A stretch of DNA of 64,000 nt from positions 1-64,000 of the forward strand of contig DATBLQ010000019.1 of assembly GCA_036555325.1 (NCBI GenBank). Reading direction: 5' to 3'. This DNA comes from DATBLQ01 sp036555325. GTDB lineage: Bacteria > Pseudomonadota > Alphaproteobacteria > Rhizobiales > Aestuariivirgaceae. A program made the translations under genes and the position numbers. How positions within the stretch are numbered: the first letter of the stretch is position 1; the number at the start of each line of letters is the position of its first letter. Below, piece by piece: positions 1 to 8,629 of this stretch. The notes beneath the pieces are model-generated. The model saw only the letters and a program-made list of their open reading frames with translations, ran no database searches and had not been told where the DNA came from.

Positions 1-130
1 TGGTTCTTCAGATCTTCCCCGCTTGGCCTACTCTGTGCGTATGCAACGAAATGGCAGCACGAGAGGTTGGCGCTTTGCCACTTATAGTAGGCGTGCTGTC
101 AAGTCCGGCTCTCGGATGACCTTTGCGCTT

Positions 131-170
131 AGGCGACACGACGCCAATGATGATCACGAACAAAGCTGGA
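131..170. repeat. Direct repeat copy A upstream of the first Trp-rich small protein
   Basis: A 40-base segment that recurs at 1154-1193 with 36 of 40 positions identical by direct comparison. Each copy lies roughly 90-130 bases upstream of one of two paralogous small protein genes, so the duplication covered upstream DNA as well as the coding part. In one frame both copies read as similar peptides (RRHDANDDHE versus RQHDAIDDHE), so the repeat may be a decayed coding segment and not a regulatory site. Confidence 0.7.
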
Positions 171-259
171 AACTACTATAGGCAAGATTTCCCCTAGGCG
201 AAGTCTACTAGATGAGCCATAGTTGACGAGCGGTAAGGGGCAGCAATTGGAGAGATGTC

Positions 260-598
260 ATGGCAGGAGGCAATTGGCACCCCGTGCAGTATATTGCCGC
301 TAATGGACGCGTAGAGTTTCCAAAGGGGCCGCTGTCTCTTACAGGCGGCGAGAAAGCGAAGTGGATCGACGCATGGGTTGTACAGTCCAGCACGGGCAGC
401 GCCGAAACCTACTACGGATCGGACGCGAGCGACGCATTTGACGTGCCGGACGAATGGACTGCGAACGTTCGCCTCTATAACCGGGGAAAATTCAAGCCCG
501 GACCGGCAGTGGGGATAGCTCTCCTATATGTGAAAGACGGCAATAACAATGAGTACTTCTGGTGGACTGAAGATCCAATTGAACTTCAGTACGCGTGA
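260..598 (+). CDS. Small Trp-rich hypothetical protein, paralogue of 1320-1715
   Basis: A 112-residue protein of unknown function. The start follows a GGAGAG ribosome binding site with normal spacing. It has no signal peptide or membrane segment, so a cytoplasmic location is inferred. It aligns along its length with the product of 1320-1715: the shared elements are KGPL near residue 25, a W-x-W/V plus SSTG/PSTG motif, YY, GKF near residue 78, an A-x-x-L-(L/F)-x-D/x-x-G-N block and a Trp-rich C-terminus (FWWTEDPIEL versus HWWWDQFDL). The aromatic residues suggest a small beta-rich fold, possibly ligand binding, but no known family was recognised. Confidence 0.75.
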   Translation: MAGGNWHPVQYIAANGRVEFPKGPLSLTGGEKAKWIDAWVVQSSTGSAETYYGSDASDAFDVPDEWTANVRLYNRGKFKPGPAVGIALLYVKDGNNNEYFWWTEDPIELQYA

Positions 599-734
599 AG
601 TATTGGTGAAGGACGAATCTCCGAAAGGGATTGGTTGGGCGACGTACTGACATTTACTCGGTCGTCAGCAGCTGTTGCTGTGTGTAGCAGTTGGATGTTT
701 GCCCGGTCACCGACAGGAAAAAGGAGGCCTCAGA

Positions 735-914
735 ATGAAGGATGTAACGATTACAGTGGTTAAATCGGAAAAGGGCTATCGTGTGATCGTCAACGATGAC
801 ACTGCCACCGATGACAATGCCGGGGGGGACAAAGGCAATGACTCCGCATTTGATGTTGGCACCAAGGAAAAAGCACGCGAGACGGTTCAAAGCATCCTTA
901 GTGCCCTCGAATAA
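735..914 (+). CDS. Small hypothetical protein, 59 residues
   Basis: The start at 735 was chosen over an upstream in-frame ATG because an AAGGAGG ribosome binding site sits seven to ten bases before it. The product is an acidic, soluble 59-residue protein (KDVTITVVKSEKGYRV, then an Asp-rich stretch and a C-terminal helix KEKARETVQSILSAL). The pattern of a short beta hairpin followed by a helix resembles small DUF2188-like proteins, but this is only an impression. No function can be assigned. It lies between the two Trp-rich paralogues and on the same strand. Confidence 0.6.
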   Translation: MKDVTITVVKSEKGYRVIVNDDTATDDNAGGDKGNDSAFDVGTKEKARETVQSILSALE

Positions 915-1319
915 TCGGCAATTCCTCTGTCAGAAATCGGCCGGACTCATGCTGTACGGGCGCTGAGCGCTAGCTTCCATAGGAATCCGCCGTAACGAGC
1001 TTGGAATAGATGGGCCTTGCTTCGCGCAAAGCAGGCCCCTGCCATGTCACTCTACCTGCCAAATGATTTCAAACGACGTATCCCGGACGCGGAAATCTCT
1101 CCGCCAATGGAATTAACACGACGGATTGGTTTGAATGGTTAACTAACGAGTTAAGGCAACACGACGCAATTGATGATCACGAACGAAGCTGGACGCTCTT
1201 CATTGGCAGCAATTTGCGTCGGCGAACTCGACAAGATGGAACGTAGTCGATTACCGTTACAATCTGCAGCCTATTGAGTTCGCGTGACAGCGAACTGTGA
1301 GTGCGTCAAGGAGAGTGTC
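915..1319. other. Non-coding gap containing repeat copy B
   Basis: About 400 bases without a convincing gene. It contains the second copy of the 40-base repeat at 1154-1193. A frame without start codon, running about 1070-1245, reads through the repeat and ends in a stop; it may be the relic of a gene duplicated with the neighbours. No terminator or clear promoter was recognised. Confidence 0.5.
1154..1193. repeat. Direct repeat copy B upstream of the secreted paralogue
   Basis: Second copy of the segment at 131-170 (four mismatches in 40). It lies 127 bases before the start of the exported paralogue. The conserved core is centred on TGATGATCACGAA. See the copy A entry for the coding-relic alternative. 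Confidence 0.7.
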
Positions 1320-1715
1320 ATGTATGCGAAAATCGCTTCGGCATTGCTGATTTCTGCAGTCCTGTTGACACCTGTTGCAGCATTAGGAGCAGGAGGTAAT
1401 TTCGGACCAAAACCATTGACTATTACGAAAGCCAATCCACACGTCGATGCAAAAGGACCCCTGATACTCAGTCCCGACGAAATAGTACAGGAGGTTTGGA
1501 CGTGGATTTATCAGCCCAGCACTGGCGCCAGCCAAGTTTACTACCAGATCGGCCCTTTAACGGTTGCGAATACGGAGTGGCATGCGGATCAAAAACACAC
1601 CTCGAAGGGAAAATTTGAGGCTGGGCACGCATTTGCAGCAGCAATGTTGTTTGATGCATACGGCAACAAACTGCACTGGTGGTGGGACCAATTTGATCTG
1701 GTCGAGGAGGAGTAG
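1320..1715 (+). CDS. Exported small Trp-rich hypothetical protein, paralogue of 260-598
   Basis: 131 residues counted from the ATG at 1320, which is preceded by AAGGAGAG; an upstream in-frame start would add a non-hydrophobic leader and was rejected. Residues 2-22 form a clear Sec signal peptide (basic YAK, hydrophobic core, Ala-x-Ala-like cleavage near ALGA). The mature part matches the leaderless paralogue at 260-598, including PSTGASQVYY and a C-terminal HWWWDQFDL. The pair therefore looks like one domain aimed at two compartments. Function unknown; the family was not recognised. Confidence 0.75.
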   Translation: MYAKIASALLISAVLLTPVAALGAGGNFGPKPLTITKANPHVDAKGPLILSPDEIVQEVWTWIYQPSTGASQVYYQIGPLTVANTEWHADQKHTSKGKFEAGHAFAAAMLFDAYGNKLHWWWDQFDLVEEE

Positions 1716-1836
1716 CAGTCCCTCACTCGGCGCGACGTCTGGTACCGGCGAAGCAGCCCGACAGCCCGGACGACTCGGCTGCGTCTTGACCTTTCGTGTT
1801 TTGGCAGCATCGAGTGGAGCATTATTGCCGCAGGAA

Positions 1837-4800
1837 TTATGCTCCTAACCACAACCGGGTCGCGGATGCGGAGACGCGGTTTCCCTTGAGCTGGTAGAGA
1901 CGCAGCGCCTCGGAGGCGGACGTGACAGCCTCGTCGACGCGCCCTGAAGCCTTGAGCACCTGCGCCAGGTCCAGCAGCGCGTCTGCCCGATGGTTGACGA
2001 AGTCGGTCTTTTGGGCGAGCTCCACAGCTTCGCGAGCGAGCGCCTCGGCCTCCTCGAACTGTGCCCGCCTCGCGAACACCCGTGCACGGACACCGCGCCA
2101 AAGGACCTGCGAGAGCAGGTCGTCCTTCGCGGCCAGTTGGGCGCTCAGCTTGGCCAGATCTTCGGCCTCTCCATCGCGCCCCCGTTCCAGGACGGCCCGC
2201 GCGAGGAATGCAGCGGTTGTCGACAGAAACATGCGCTCGCCCATCTCCTCAAGCGCGCGATATCCCTTGCGCAGGCTCTCTTCGGCCGCAGCCGGATTCC
2301 CCGCGAGCAGTTCGACCACGGCTTCATTTTGGGACGTCGCAGCGTTGAGCGTGAGGCCGAGGTCGGCATAGGCGGCGTTACTTCTCGCAAGCAGGTCGCG
2401 GGCGAGATCGAAGCGGCCCACCATGGCGTGCAGACCACCCAGATGACGGAGAATCGCCGCCTCCGCCTCTGGACTCTCGCGGACTTGCTCGCGCATCGAC
2501 TCGCAGCGATCAATCCCTTGCTCGGCCGGTGTCGGACCAAACCAGAGCGAGGACGCAATCCATGTCAGGATCTCGTTGTGAAGATGCCGATCCCCAGCCA
2601 ATCGCGCATGCTCGGCCGCGCGCCCCCACGCCTCGGCCGCCGCCTCGGCGCGGGCCTCATTCCAATAGAGCCATGCTTCAAGTCTGTGCGCCCGGCATAA
2701 GCCAAGGTTGTCGTTGTGGTGCTCGAAAACTGGGATTACCCGGGCCACCGTCCGTGAAGCTTCCTCTGCCCCGCCTTCCTCGACGTGAAGGAGCCGAAGC
2801 AACTGCTGCTGGACGAGAACGTGCGATGAAGCGCACTTGTCGGCCGCGGCGGCAGCTTGTTGCCCAGCCTCGTCGAGCACGCTGCCGGCTTGGTCCAACT
2901 GGCCGCACTCGATCAGCGCGCCGCCCAACTCCACGAGCAGTGTCGTCCGTCTTGGATCATTAGCGGGAAGCAGTTTGCAAACCCGCTCCAGCAAGCCGAT
3001 GGCCGTGGACAGGTCGCTGCGGGCGAGTGCCCTCCGCCCGGCCGATTCGAGCCGCACGGAGGCCTGCGCTGCGAGCGAGGCAGCGCGAGGGTCGAGCGAT
3101 CCGAGTGAGGACCTGTACCGGAAAGCCTGCTCCAGGTGGTAGCCGACGATCTCTTCAAACTCGCGCGACCGCTCCAAAGCCGTCAACTCGAGCCAGGCTG
3201 CGAAGCGCTCGTGCAGGTCGGCCCGTGCGTTTTTTGAAAGCGAGCGATAGGCGGCCTCGCGGATGAGAATATGACGGAAGCGGTAGGCCTCCTCGCCGGC
3301 GAAGGTCGCCGTGTCCGGCCGGATCAGATCTCTGCGCACGAGCGCCAGCAAGCCTTCCTCAAGTGCCGAGTTGAGCGAGGAACGGCCGAGATCGGCGATT
3401 GCACTCCGGTGAAACAACACACCTTCGACTGCTGCGATGGTCAGAATTGCCCGTTCATCCGCTGGAAGGCGTTCGAGGCGCGCAGCCAAAAGCGTGTGGA
3501 TTGTCGAGGGAACCGGCAGCTCCGAGAGGCTGGACGAGGCGACCCAGCGGTCGTCTTTGCGCGTGAGCAGCTTCTCGTCGACAAGCATCCCCACAAGCTC
3601 CTCCGCGAAGAGCGGATTACCCTCGGCCGCGAGAGTAATTCTCGACTCGGCGGCGGGTGGGAGCGGCACACGATCGAGTAGGTTCGAGATAAGCTCGCGG
3701 CACTCCGCCTCGCTGAGCGGCTCAAGGAGGATAGACGTCGAATTGAGCTTGCCGCCCCCCCAGCCCGGGCGCGTGTCGAGCAATTCCGGCCGCGCAATGC
3801 AAACTATTAGGATCGGGAAGCCGCGCGAGAAGTCGGCGACGTATTCGACCAAATCGAGAAACGTCGACTCTGCCCAGTGGACGTCATCGACTACGATGAC
3901 GAGTGGACCTTCCAGCGCGAGCGCCTCAAACAACCTTCGGACGGCCCAGAAGGTCTCTTCGTTCGTACCTCCTTGAGCACCACTAACGCCGATCGCTTCG
4001 GCGACGCGTTTAGCGACAAGCTCGGCCTTATCGTCTTTGGCGAGCCGCGCGGCGATCATGGCCGGGGACAGCTTGCCGCCGTCCGAGCCTTCGGCGCGCG
4101 TGATCTCCCGGACAATCTCGGCAAGCGGCCAGTAAGTGATGCCCTCGCCGTAAGGCAGGCAGCGACCGCGCAGGACCGTTACGTTCTCGGCGAGCCTGCT
4201 TGCGAACTCCAACACCAGCCGGGACTTGCCCACACCCGCGCCGCCCAACACGGTCAGCAGATAGCAAGCACCATCGCTGACCGCGTTCTGGAACATTGTC
4301 TCCAGTACGGCACGTTGGCGCTCGCGCCCTACAAAGGGGGCATCGAAGCGACGCGTAATGCTGGGAGCGTGGGCTTGGACATTTGCCACGACAAGGGCGT
4401 GGATCTTCTCGCCGTGCTTGAGCGTGCGCGGCCCGCTCGGTTTGACAAGGACGGCACCGCGTACAAGTTTGTGCGTCGGCTCTCCGATCAGGACCTCGTT
4501 CGCCTCTGCCGCCTCCTCCAGCCGCTTGGCAAGGCGAACGGCCTCACCCGTGAGAAACCGGTATCCCTGCGTGTTGTCGCCGGTAATCACTTCTCCCGTG
4601 TTGACCCCGATACGATTGGCCAGCTGGATGCCCCAACCGGCATCGAGCTCACGATTAAGGGTAGCGAGCGTGTCACGGATCTCGACCGCCGCCCGCACCC
4701 CCCTCAGGGCATCGTCCTCATGGAGGGTGGGCACGCCGAACATCGCCATTATCCCGTCGCCCATGTACCTCTCCACAATTCCCCCATGGCGTTTGATGAC

Positions 4801-5166
4801 GGCGCTCATTTCGCCGAAGTAGCGCGCCAGCAGGTTTTGGAGCGCTTCGGGGTCGAGAGTAAGACTGAGCCGTGAGAAGTCTACGATATCGGTGAAGAGT
4901 ACCGTAACGGTCTTGCGAACGTCGTGGGCCGCGTCTCCCGCTACAGTTGGATTGGCCGGTGCCGGGACGGCTGCGTCCGGCCCCAGCGATGCGTCGGGCT
5001 CGAGCGCCAAGGCAGATGATTGCCCGCTCGACGTCGTTTTTTGGGTTGTGTTCGAGTTCGTCACGGGTTCGAGGACATGCAACTCTACCTGATCAACTTC
5101 AGGCTCTGGGGCATAGTAGCACTCGCTCCAGCTGCGCTCCAGCGCTCCGGGGCACGAGCATTGCAA
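1837..5166 (-). CDS. Class III cyclase domain / AAA ATPase / TPR multidomain protein
   Basis: 1109 residues. A class III nucleotide cyclase homology domain spans about 85-262, with metal-binding Asp at 93 (FTDIVDFS) and 137 (MGDGIMAMFG). It is followed by a P-loop ATPase with Walker A GGAGVGKS at 308-315 and Walker B VIVVDDVHW near 405-415, and by a long helical TPR region from about 650 to the end. This architecture is the familiar adenylate cyclase/AAA/TPR family of proteobacteria, often thought to link signal sensing to cAMP. Oddly, the usual G-D-x-V-N-x-A-x-R motif reads GEAVRLAKR at 207-215: the substrate-specifying Asp is Glu208 and the transition-state Asn is Arg211. Activity may be altered or lost. 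The start lacks a strong ribosome binding site, so an internal start is possible. Confidence 0.9.
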   Translation of the reverse strand: MQCSCPGALERSWSECYYAPEPEVDQVELHVLEPVTNSNTTQKTTSSGQSSALALEPDASLGPDAAVPAPANPTVAGDAAHDVRKTVTVLFTDIVDFSRLSLTLDPEALQNLLARYFGEMSAVIKRHGGIVERYMGDGIMAMFGVPTLHEDDALRGVRAAVEIRDTLATLNRELDAGWGIQLANRIGVNTGEVITGDNTQGYRFLTGEAVRLAKRLEEAAEANEVLIGEPTHKLVRGAVLVKPSGPRTLKHGEKIHALVVANVQAHAPSITRRFDAPFVGRERQRAVLETMFQNAVSDGACYLLTVLGGAGVGKSRLVLEFASRLAENVTVLRGRCLPYGEGITYWPLAEIVREITRAEGSDGGKLSPAMIAARLAKDDKAELVAKRVAEAIGVSGAQGGTNEETFWAVRRLFEALALEGPLVIVVDDVHWAESTFLDLVEYVADFSRGFPILIVCIARPELLDTRPGWGGGKLNSTSILLEPLSEAECRELISNLLDRVPLPPAAESRITLAAEGNPLFAEELVGMLVDEKLLTRKDDRWVASSSLSELPVPSTIHTLLAARLERLPADERAILTIAAVEGVLFHRSAIADLGRSSLNSALEEGLLALVRRDLIRPDTATFAGEEAYRFRHILIREAAYRSLSKNARADLHERFAAWLELTALERSREFEEIVGYHLEQAFRYRSSLGSLDPRAASLAAQASVRLESAGRRALARSDLSTAIGLLERVCKLLPANDPRRTTLLVELGGALIECGQLDQAGSVLDEAGQQAAAAADKCASSHVLVQQQLLRLLHVEEGGAEEASRTVARVIPVFEHHNDNLGLCRAHRLEAWLYWNEARAEAAAEAWGRAAEHARLAGDRHLHNEILTWIASSLWFGPTPAEQGIDRCESMREQVRESPEAEAAILRHLGGLHAMVGRFDLARDLLARSNAAYADLGLTLNAATSQNEAVVELLAGNPAAAEESLRKGYRALEEMGERMFLSTTAAFLARAVLERGRDGEAEDLAKLSAQLAAKDDLLSQVLWRGVRARVFARRAQFEEAEALAREAVELAQKTDFVNHRADALLDLAQVLKASGRVDEAVTSASEALRLYQLKGNRVSASATRLWLGA

Positions 5167-5243
5167 GCATGTATTACTTCCAGTTTCTCAACTGCAAACT
5201 ACCAAGGGGATTGGTAAATCCAACACTGTCAAAGAGCGGCCTG

Positions 5244-6611
5244 CTAAGCCTGGTCGGCAACACGTCCAAGAACGTCATTCGGCAAGGCAAAAATGGCGCG
5301 TAGGCCACCCTGCGGCCGATTTTCCAGACGCACATCGCCGCCGTGGCTTCGCGCTATGGAACGGGCGATGGCGAGGCCCAGACCGGCACCGCCGGTGTCG
5401 CGGCTACGTGATCCTTCCAGCCTGACGAACGGATCGAAAACATGTTCGAGAGCTTCTTTCGGAATGCCCGGCCCGTCATCATCGATAAGAATTCGAGTTT
5501 CATTTGCCGTCGTTTCGATGGTCACTTCGGCGTTGCGTCCATAAAAAGTGGCGTTGTCGATGAGATTTCCCAGAGCGCGCCGCAGCGCGAAAGGCCGGCA
5601 GGAAAGTGTGCGCTTTTGACTTTCGGTGAAGCGCACATGTTTTCCTTTCGCCGCAGCATCTTCGACAATGCTTTCGACAAGGGCAGTCAGATCGACAGGT
5701 CGGGTCGGCTCGTTTTCCGCATCGCCGCGTGCGAATGCGAGAACCGCTTCGGCCATTGTCTGCATTTCGGCCAAAGTTTCGAGAATCTTGGACTTAGCTT
5801 CCTTGTCATCGATGAATTCCGCCCTGAGCCGAAGGGTGGTAATCGGCGTGCGGAGATCGTGGGCGACCGCGGCAAGCATGGTGGTGCGATCACGAATAAA
5901 CCGTTCGAGCCGGCTGCGCATTTGGTTGAACGCGACGTTTGCTTGCCGGGTTTCTCTTGGCCCCGTTTCAGGCAGCGGATCAAAGCGCTCACCGCGCCCC
6001 AGCCTCTCGGCGGCGCCGGCCAACTGATTTAGCGGCTTGCTTGCCCACTTCACGCCGAGCGCACCGACCGCCGCCACCGCGAGTGCCGAGATCAAAAAGG
6101 AAACCAGAAATACAGACCCAAGCCGTGGCACCGGCGGCACGTCCGCCGATGCGTTGAGCCATTTGCCCGATGCCAGTCTCACCGAGACGCTTGCCCATGG
6201 GCCCGGCCGGTGGCGATTGCGCTGCATCTTGCGATGCTGGGCACGCCAGCCCGACAGCGACACGGCGAGCCTGACATCGTCGGTGGATTTGTGCAACGCG
6301 ACAGCAAGCCTGTCGCGCAGATCGGGCGGTGCGGCTTCGCCCGAGAGGAGAATGGGTTCCGCCGCGAGATCGATGTGCAACAGAGCGGAACTGGCAGTAG
6401 CGATGAGCCGCTGGTGCAGCTCGGGGGGTGTTTCCTCCAGGAGCCGCACGAGCGAGACGAGCCGTGTCACCATGTCGTCTCTATACGCATTGCGGAACGT
6501 GGTGACCCGTTCCCCGGCAAACAAAACGAACGTCACCACCTGCGCCACAACGAGGGTGAGCACCAGAAAAGCTGCCAACCTTCCCGCAAGGCTCTTGGGC
6601 CAGAGTCTCAC
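5244..6611 (-). CDS. Sensor histidine kinase (EnvZ/RstB type)
   Basis: 455 residues. TM1 is at about 10-32 and TM2 at about 164-186, enclosing a periplasmic sensor of about 130 residues. A HAMP linker follows (about 187-240), then a HisKA domain with the phosphoacceptor His251 (AVAHDLRTPI). The HATPase_c domain shows the N box (NLIDNATFYG), G1 (DDGPGIP) and G2 (GGAGLGLAI). The start overlaps the stop of the response regulator gene by four bases, so the two are co-translated. The nearby divergent EF-hand gene suggests, without proof, a role in divalent cation or envelope sensing. Confidence 0.93.
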   Translation of the reverse strand: MRLWPKSLAGRLAAFLVLTLVVAQVVTFVLFAGERVTTFRNAYRDDMVTRLVSLVRLLEETPPELHQRLIATASSALLHIDLAAEPILLSGEAAPPDLRDRLAVALHKSTDDVRLAVSLSGWRAQHRKMQRNRHRPGPWASVSVRLASGKWLNASADVPPVPRLGSVFLVSFLISALAVAAVGALGVKWASKPLNQLAGAAERLGRGERFDPLPETGPRETRQANVAFNQMRSRLERFIRDRTTMLAAVAHDLRTPITTLRLRAEFIDDKEAKSKILETLAEMQTMAEAVLAFARGDAENEPTRPVDLTALVESIVEDAAAKGKHVRFTESQKRTLSCRPFALRRALGNLIDNATFYGRNAEVTIETTANETRILIDDDGPGIPKEALEHVFDPFVRLEGSRSRDTGGAGLGLAIARSIARSHGGDVRLENRPQGGLRAIFALPNDVLGRVADQA

Positions 6612-7324
6612 CGCCGCTGAACCTCGCCCGCAAAGCTATACCCGTCGCCCCAGGCGGTCTTGATCAAAGATGGATTCCTGGGATCTCTCTCGATCTTGCG
6701 CCGCAATCGGCTGATCTGATTGTCGATGCTGCGATCGAAGGGCTGCACGGAACGTCCGCGGGTCAGATCGAGCAACTGGTCGCGCGTGAGAACCATGCCA
6801 GGACGCTCAAGCAGCGCCAGCAAAAGCCGGAACTCGCCGCTCGACAAAGCGACGCTCACCCCATGTTCGTCAAGGAGTTCGCGCCGTGCGAGATCAAGCT
6901 TCCATCGGTCAAAGCACAGCTGTCCCCTGCCCGGCGCTGCGGCGCGCGGCATCACCCGCGCCCGGCGCAACACGGCCTTGATTCGTGCAAGCAGCTCTCG
7001 CGGGTTGAACGGTTTTGGGAGGTAGTCGTCCGCCCCCACCTCCAGTCCGACGATGCGATCGGTTTCATCGCCCATGGCCGTCAGCAGGATAACGGGTATG
7101 TCCTGGTTCTCGCGGATCGAACGGGTAAGGGTCAACCCGTCCTCGCCTGGCATCATGATATCGAGAACAATCAGATCGATCTTTGCCGCACGCATGAGCT
7201 TGCGCGCGGCCTCGGCGTTCTCGGCGACGCTGGCCCGAAGCCCGTGCTTGACCAGAAAACGGGCCAGCAAGTCGCGAATGTCGCGCTGATCATCGACGAT
7301 AAGGATATGGGGCGAGTGGTCCAC
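6608..7324 (-). CDS. OmpR/PhoB-family response regulator
   Basis: 238 residues. The receiver domain occupies 1-120, with the acidic pocket Asp11/Asp12, phosphoacceptor Asp55 (VLDIMMPGEDG) and conserved Lys104 (YLPKPF). A winged-helix DNA-binding domain fills about 135-235, ending in the typical TAWGDGYSF signature. It is the partner of the histidine kinase immediately downstream (four-base overlap). Its promoter region is shared with the divergent secreted EF-hand gene, which makes that gene a likely target. Confidence 0.95.
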   Translation of the reverse strand: MDHSPHILIVDDQRDIRDLLARFLVKHGLRASVAENAEAARKLMRAAKIDLIVLDIMMPGEDGLTLTRSIRENQDIPVILLTAMGDETDRIVGLEVGADDYLPKPFNPRELLARIKAVLRRARVMPRAAAPGRGQLCFDRWKLDLARRELLDEHGVSVALSSGEFRLLLALLERPGMVLTRDQLLDLTRGRSVQPFDRSIDNQISRLRRKIERDPRNPSLIKTAWGDGYSFAGEVQRR

Positions 7325-7368
7325 AAGATAAGCTTAAGCCGATGAACCGTCGCCGGCTCAAGGAAAAT

Positions 7369-7382
7369 TGTATCCAGATGTA
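7369..7382. promoter_or_regulatory. Candidate direct-repeat site for the OmpR-type regulator
   Basis: Two TGTA half-sites start ten bases apart (7369 and 7379) in the intergenic region between the response regulator and the EF-hand gene. One helical turn between half-sites is the usual spacing for OmpR-family direct repeats. This is a visual match only and could be chance. Confidence 0.25.
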
Positions 7383-7490
7383 ACAGCCGGCCTATTCGAC
7401 AAAGAGCGCGACAAAACCGGCATTGAACGAAGATAGTTTTGCGACATCGAAGGGCCATATCCGATGATCGTTAATCAAAGGAGACGTGTG

Positions 7491-7985
7491 ATGAAGACAA
7501 ACTTGAAATGGGCCCTTGCGGTCAGCACTCTGGCTCTCTTGGGCTTCTCGATGACCGGCTCGGCTCTGGCCAACCCCGGCTTTGGTCATCACGGCGGACC
7601 GTTTCGCTTGGTGATGCTCGACATGCTCGCGGGCATCGATACGAATTCAGACGGCGCGCTGTCGCAGGAAGAGATCAATACCGCAGTCGGCGCGCGCTAT
7701 ACGACATTCGATGCCAACAAAGACGGTCAATTGTCGCTTGAAGAGTTTCAGACGCTGTGGGCTGACCTGACGCGTCCGCTTGCCATACGCGCATTCCAGT
7801 TCCTCGATCCCAATGGCGATGCGGTCGTGGCTCGGAGCGAGGTCGACCAGCGCTTCAGTTCACTGGTTGCAAGGCTCGACCAGAACAATGATGGCAAACT
7901 CTCCCACGAGGATCGGCAGCATGGACGAGGAGGCCACTGGTGGCGTGGCTGGCGCAGCGAGGGACCGGACGATCAGGACGAATAG
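7491..7985 (+). CDS. Secreted EF-hand calcium-binding protein
   Basis: 164 residues from the ATG at 7491, chosen because AAAGGAGA precedes it. Residues 1-27 are a Sec signal peptide ending ALA. Four EF-hand loops can be read: DTNSDGALSQEE near 50, DANKDGQLSLEE near 74, DPNGDAVVARSE near 106 and DQNNDGKLSHED near 130. The first, second and fourth keep the D-x-N/D-x-D-G core; the third has Ala at the Gly position. A His/Gly/Trp-rich tail ends the protein. It is divergent from the two-component genes and followed by a terminator, so it is probably a single-gene transcript. Confidence 0.88.
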   Translation: MKTNLKWALAVSTLALLGFSMTGSALANPGFGHHGGPFRLVMLDMLAGIDTNSDGALSQEEINTAVGARYTTFDANKDGQLSLEEFQTLWADLTRPLAIRAFQFLDPNGDAVVARSEVDQRFSSLVARLDQNNDGKLSHEDRQHGRGGHWWRGWRSEGPDDQDE

Positions 7986-8001
7986 GTCGTTTTGGATGTG
8001 G

Positions 8002-8037
8002 AGGGCGCCGAAGCCTGCTTCCGGCGCCCTTGGTTTT
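8002..8037 (+). terminator. Rho-independent terminator after the EF-hand gene
   Basis: A GC-rich stem (AGGGCGCCGAAG pairing with CTTCCGGCGCCCT, one bulged C) begins 16 bases after the stop codon and is followed by a T-rich stretch. Confidence 0.75.
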
Positions 8038-8094
8038 CCGATTTTCAAAATGTGCCGGAGCCAATTGTGCGAGCTGGCTTGCGAATCGCGATCG

Positions 8095-8271
8095 CTAACT
8101 CGTCTGTTTTGGGCTCGCTGTTCTTTCTTCGGCGCGACTTGCAAGTTTCTCGTAGTCATCCGCGAGTCTGAGCAGCTTTTCTTTGGCATCTGGATCGTTC
8201 ACGCCGTCTGCAAGAGTGCGCAAATGCTCGCCCCGTTCGCGCCAATGTCTTGGGTCGTCCCACTTGGGCAT
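8095..8271 (-). CDS. Small conserved alphaproteobacterial protein (MPKWDDPRHW family)
   Basis: 58 residues from the start at 8271, which has an AAAGGAG ribosome binding site upstream; a longer frame reaching 8385 lacks support. The sequence MPKWDDPRHWRERGE followed by a helical stretch (DPDAKEKLLRLADDYEKLA) matches a type of small soluble protein that is common and often multicopy in Rhizobiales. Its role is unknown. Confidence 0.7.
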   Translation of the reverse strand: MPKWDDPRHWRERGEHLRTLADGVNDPDAKEKLLRLADDYEKLASRAEERTASPKQTS

Positions 8272-8497
8272 TGTTTGCACAGCTCCTTTCGCCAATCGCA
8301 ACGGCGCTAACCGATAGCTAAACGCCTGCTGCAGCCGACGGTTCACTGCGGACGCTGCCTTAAGATCAGGCGCAGGAAAATGCACGATGTAACAGATGGT
8401 TGGCTGGTTTCACATGCATAACAGTCAACTCGCTGGAACCAATTCGCCCAGTGCGACTTTAGTTGTCGGCGGCGGGGATGATGAGACTTTGCCGACT

Positions 8498-8626
8498 TCA
8501 TAAACGCGCGTGTGAAATGGGCGAGGGAAAACAGTCGCCAACTCTGGTCGCTGCTGCCGTGGCAAGCGTCACGCAGACCACAACTCCAGCAACAATTTTG
8601 ATTGTTCTCAAATCGTCGCTAGGCAT
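8498..8626 (-). CDS. Possible 42-residue single-pass membrane peptide
   Basis: A short frame starting three bases after the stop codon of the DUF1232 gene (TGA GAG ATG). It encodes a short polar head, one hydrophobic segment (IVAGVVVCVTLATAAA) and a short tail. Position and hydrophobicity suggest a small membrane protein co-transcribed with the upstream gene, but the ribosome binding site is weak. It could be chance. Confidence 0.3.
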   Translation of the reverse strand: MPSDDLRTIKIVAGVVVCVTLATAAATRVGDCFPSPISHARL

Positions 8627-8629
8627 CTC

